A stretch of DNA of 6,452 nt. Source: Chitinophagaceae bacterium. GTDB taxonomy: Bacteria; Bacteroidota; Bacteroidia; Chitinophagales; Chitinophagaceae. Positions 5,597 to 6,452 of this stretch are shown here, one piece after another; positions within the stretch are counted from its first letter, which is position 1, and each line of letters starts with the position of its first letter. The notes beneath the pieces are model-generated. The model saw only the letters and a program-made list of their open reading frames with translations. It had not been told where the DNA came from and ran no database searches. Both the position numbers and the translations under genes were made by a program. Where the stretch lies: positions 1 to 6,452 of the forward strand of contig PMUF01000615.1 in the NCBI GenBank assembly GCA_003167015.1, written 5' to 3'.

Positions 5597-6247
5597 CTAT
5601 ATCTTACTCTCGCCAGATCCGGACGGGAATAGTTTCTCCCCAACCTTCCCCATTTCCGCCGCCACATTCCTCGCCACCTCATCCCCCTGCTCCAACTGCC
5701 CGATCACCTGGTGAAAGCTCTGCTCATCCCTGTTCTGGCTCAGCTTATAGGCCGCCTGTATATCTTCGATGAGAATCTGAAACCCTACAATACCCCGCAG
5801 GTCCGCATTCAATTCCTTTTCGGGGATATCCTCCATCCGGACCGGCCGCGGCATATGCTGTTCATAATTGTTCATCAGCCGGGACAGCGCGGCGCGCAGC
5901 GCTTCCCCTTCCACGATCGTGATAGTCCCATATACATGCACGGCGATATAATTCCAGGTAGGGACCTTCATCTGCGTATACCAGCGGGGAGAGATATAGG
6001 CATGAGGCCCCGGAAAAATGGCCAGCACCTTCGCGCCGTTGACCAGTGTATACTTCTGCTCGTTGCCTTTGGAAATATGCCCCATCAGAATGTCGCGGCC
6101 CGCCTCATCCTTCTCCAGCTGCAGCGGGATATGCGTACCTACCGGCAGCCCGTCCTTCACGCTGACCAGGATCGCAAATGAATTCTCCCGGATAAACGCA
6201 TGGATCGTCTCCAGTTCCTTTTCCTCATATCGCCGTGGGATATACAT
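5597..6247 (-). CDS. paiB: PaiB-family FMN-binding protein (putative negative transcriptional regulator)
   Basis: This 216-residue, full-length PaiB-family protein has a split-barrel flavin-binding fold related to pyridoxamine-phosphate oxidases. Conserved blocks are visible in order: start MYIPRRYEE (1-9), GTHIPLQL (37-44), GHISKGNEQ (56-64), FPGPHAYISPRWY (78-90), VPTWNYIAVHVYG (95-107), and the C-terminal IVGFQILIEDIQAAYKLSQNR (153-173), which is the most family-specific segment. The family name comes from Bacillus PaiB, described as repressing protease and sporulation genes. No DNA-binding domain is recognisable here, so a flavin- or heme-related enzymatic or stress role is equally possible. 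The start is clear from family alignment. A GAGGTGGTG stretch lies 12 bases upstream, rather far for a Shine-Dalgarno. It lies between the unidentified partial gene (19-base gap) and pyrF (17-base gap), so all three may be co-transcribed. There is no obvious functional link to pyrimidine synthesis. Confidence 0.92.
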   Translation of the reverse strand: MYIPRRYEEKELETIHAFIRENSFAILVSVKDGLPVGTHIPLQLEKDEAGRDILMGHISKGNEQKYTLVNGAKVLAIFPGPHAYISPRWYTQMKVPTWNYIAVHVYGTITIVEGEALRAALSRLMNNYEQHMPRPVRMEDIPEKELNADLRGIVGFQILIEDIQAAYKLSQNRDEQSFHQVIGQLEQGDEVARNVAAEMGKVGEKLFPSGSGESKI

Positions 6248-6266
6248 AATAGATTAATTCACCACC

Positions 6267-6452
6267 TCAGAACTTCGTCAGAGCTTCGTCCCTCGCTCTT
6301 CCTCGTCCGTAACCTTCGATGCTCTCGGTTACCTTCTCGGCTTTTATATTCGCATTCACCATCGCAATGGCCCTCGCCGCATTCCCGGCAAAATCACTAA
6401 AAGCCTTCCTCGTCACCGCGTCATCACTGACCATGATCGGCACCCCGATATC
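6267..6452 (-). CDS. Unidentified protein, C-terminal 61 residues only
   Basis: An open frame enters from the right edge on the minus strand and ends with TGA at 6269-6267. The 61 visible residues begin DIGVPIMVSDDAVTRKAF, which reads as a beta strand followed by a helix. An Ala-rich helical stretch follows (FAGNAARAIAMVNANIKAEK, 21-40), and the protein closes with a Gly/Arg-rich, charged tail (EGYGRGRARDEALTKF, 46-61). I do not recognise the family, and no catalytic motif is visible. Coding status is supported by the continuous frame from the window edge, by codon use like its neighbours, and by the close 19-base spacing to paiB on the same strand. The start and any domain assignment lie outside the window. 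The last codons are made of two near-identical 11-base units. Confidence 0.65.
   Translation of the reverse strand, partial: DIGVPIMVSDDAVTRKAFSDFAGNAARAIAMVNANIKAEKVTESIEGYGRGRARDEALTKF
6269..6290. repeat. Tandem 11-bp near-repeat at the end of the partial gene
   Basis: AGAACTTCGTC (6269-6279) is followed directly by AGAGCTTCGTC (6280-6290); one base differs. The unit length is not a multiple of three, and the repeat encodes the last residues (DEALTKF) and the stop of the minus-strand partial gene. It may mark a small duplication that reshaped the C-terminus. Confidence 0.6.

Noticed and set aside
5711..6181. 156-codon plus-strand frame opposite paiB
   Set aside because: Antisense shadow; the minus-strand PaiB motifs are conserved across the full length.

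Overview
The window looks like a chromosomal segment from a Bacteroidota bacterium, most likely in or near the Chitinophagaceae. This is inferred from the kind of ECF sigma / single-pass anti-sigma / DUF4097 cassette present, from a TAnnTTTG-type promoter box beside one start codon, and from the scarcity of strong Shine-Dalgarno sequences. No RNA genes, insertion sequences, CRISPR array or phage genes are visible. Coding density is close to 100 percent: the longest gap between genes is about 41 bases, so there is no gene-free stretch over 300 bases.

Plus strand, 1-4798. The first block (1-2193) is a three-gene overlapping cassette. It holds the 3' part of an ECF sigma factor, a single-pass membrane protein in the anti-sigma position (4-base ATGA overlap), and a secreted DUF4097-type beta-repeat protein (26-base overlap). 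The likely logic is that the membrane protein holds the sigma factor and responds to the envelope, with the exported DUF4097 protein as partner or output; the partnership is inferred from layout. The second block (2235-4798) is kynureninase (kynU) followed by a DctA-type C4-dicarboxylate symporter that starts inside the kynU stop codon (GTGA overlap), so the two are probably co-translated. An 8-bp inverted repeat covers the kynU start codon.

Minus strand, 6452-4746. An unidentified gene, of which only the last 61 codons are present, is followed by paiB (FMN-binding split-barrel protein) and pyrF (orotidine-5'-phosphate decarboxylase), with gaps of 19 and 17 bases. pyrF converges on dctA and their coding ends overlap by 53 bases.

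The genes are ordinary families and I do not see a wholly new system. The points most worth a second look are: (a) the mixed substrate-pocket residues of kynureninase (Tyr80, Ser310, Thr311); (b) the hairpin or operator over its start codon; (c) DctA, a family with known orotate uptake, overlapping pyrF tail to tail; (d) an A9 tract in the anti-sigma gene placed so that slippage would remove the membrane anchor; (e) regular 18-residue spacing of FG motifs in the DUF4097 protein; and (f) a TACTTTTG box 5 bases from the pyrF start, suggesting a leaderless or near-leaderless mRNA.
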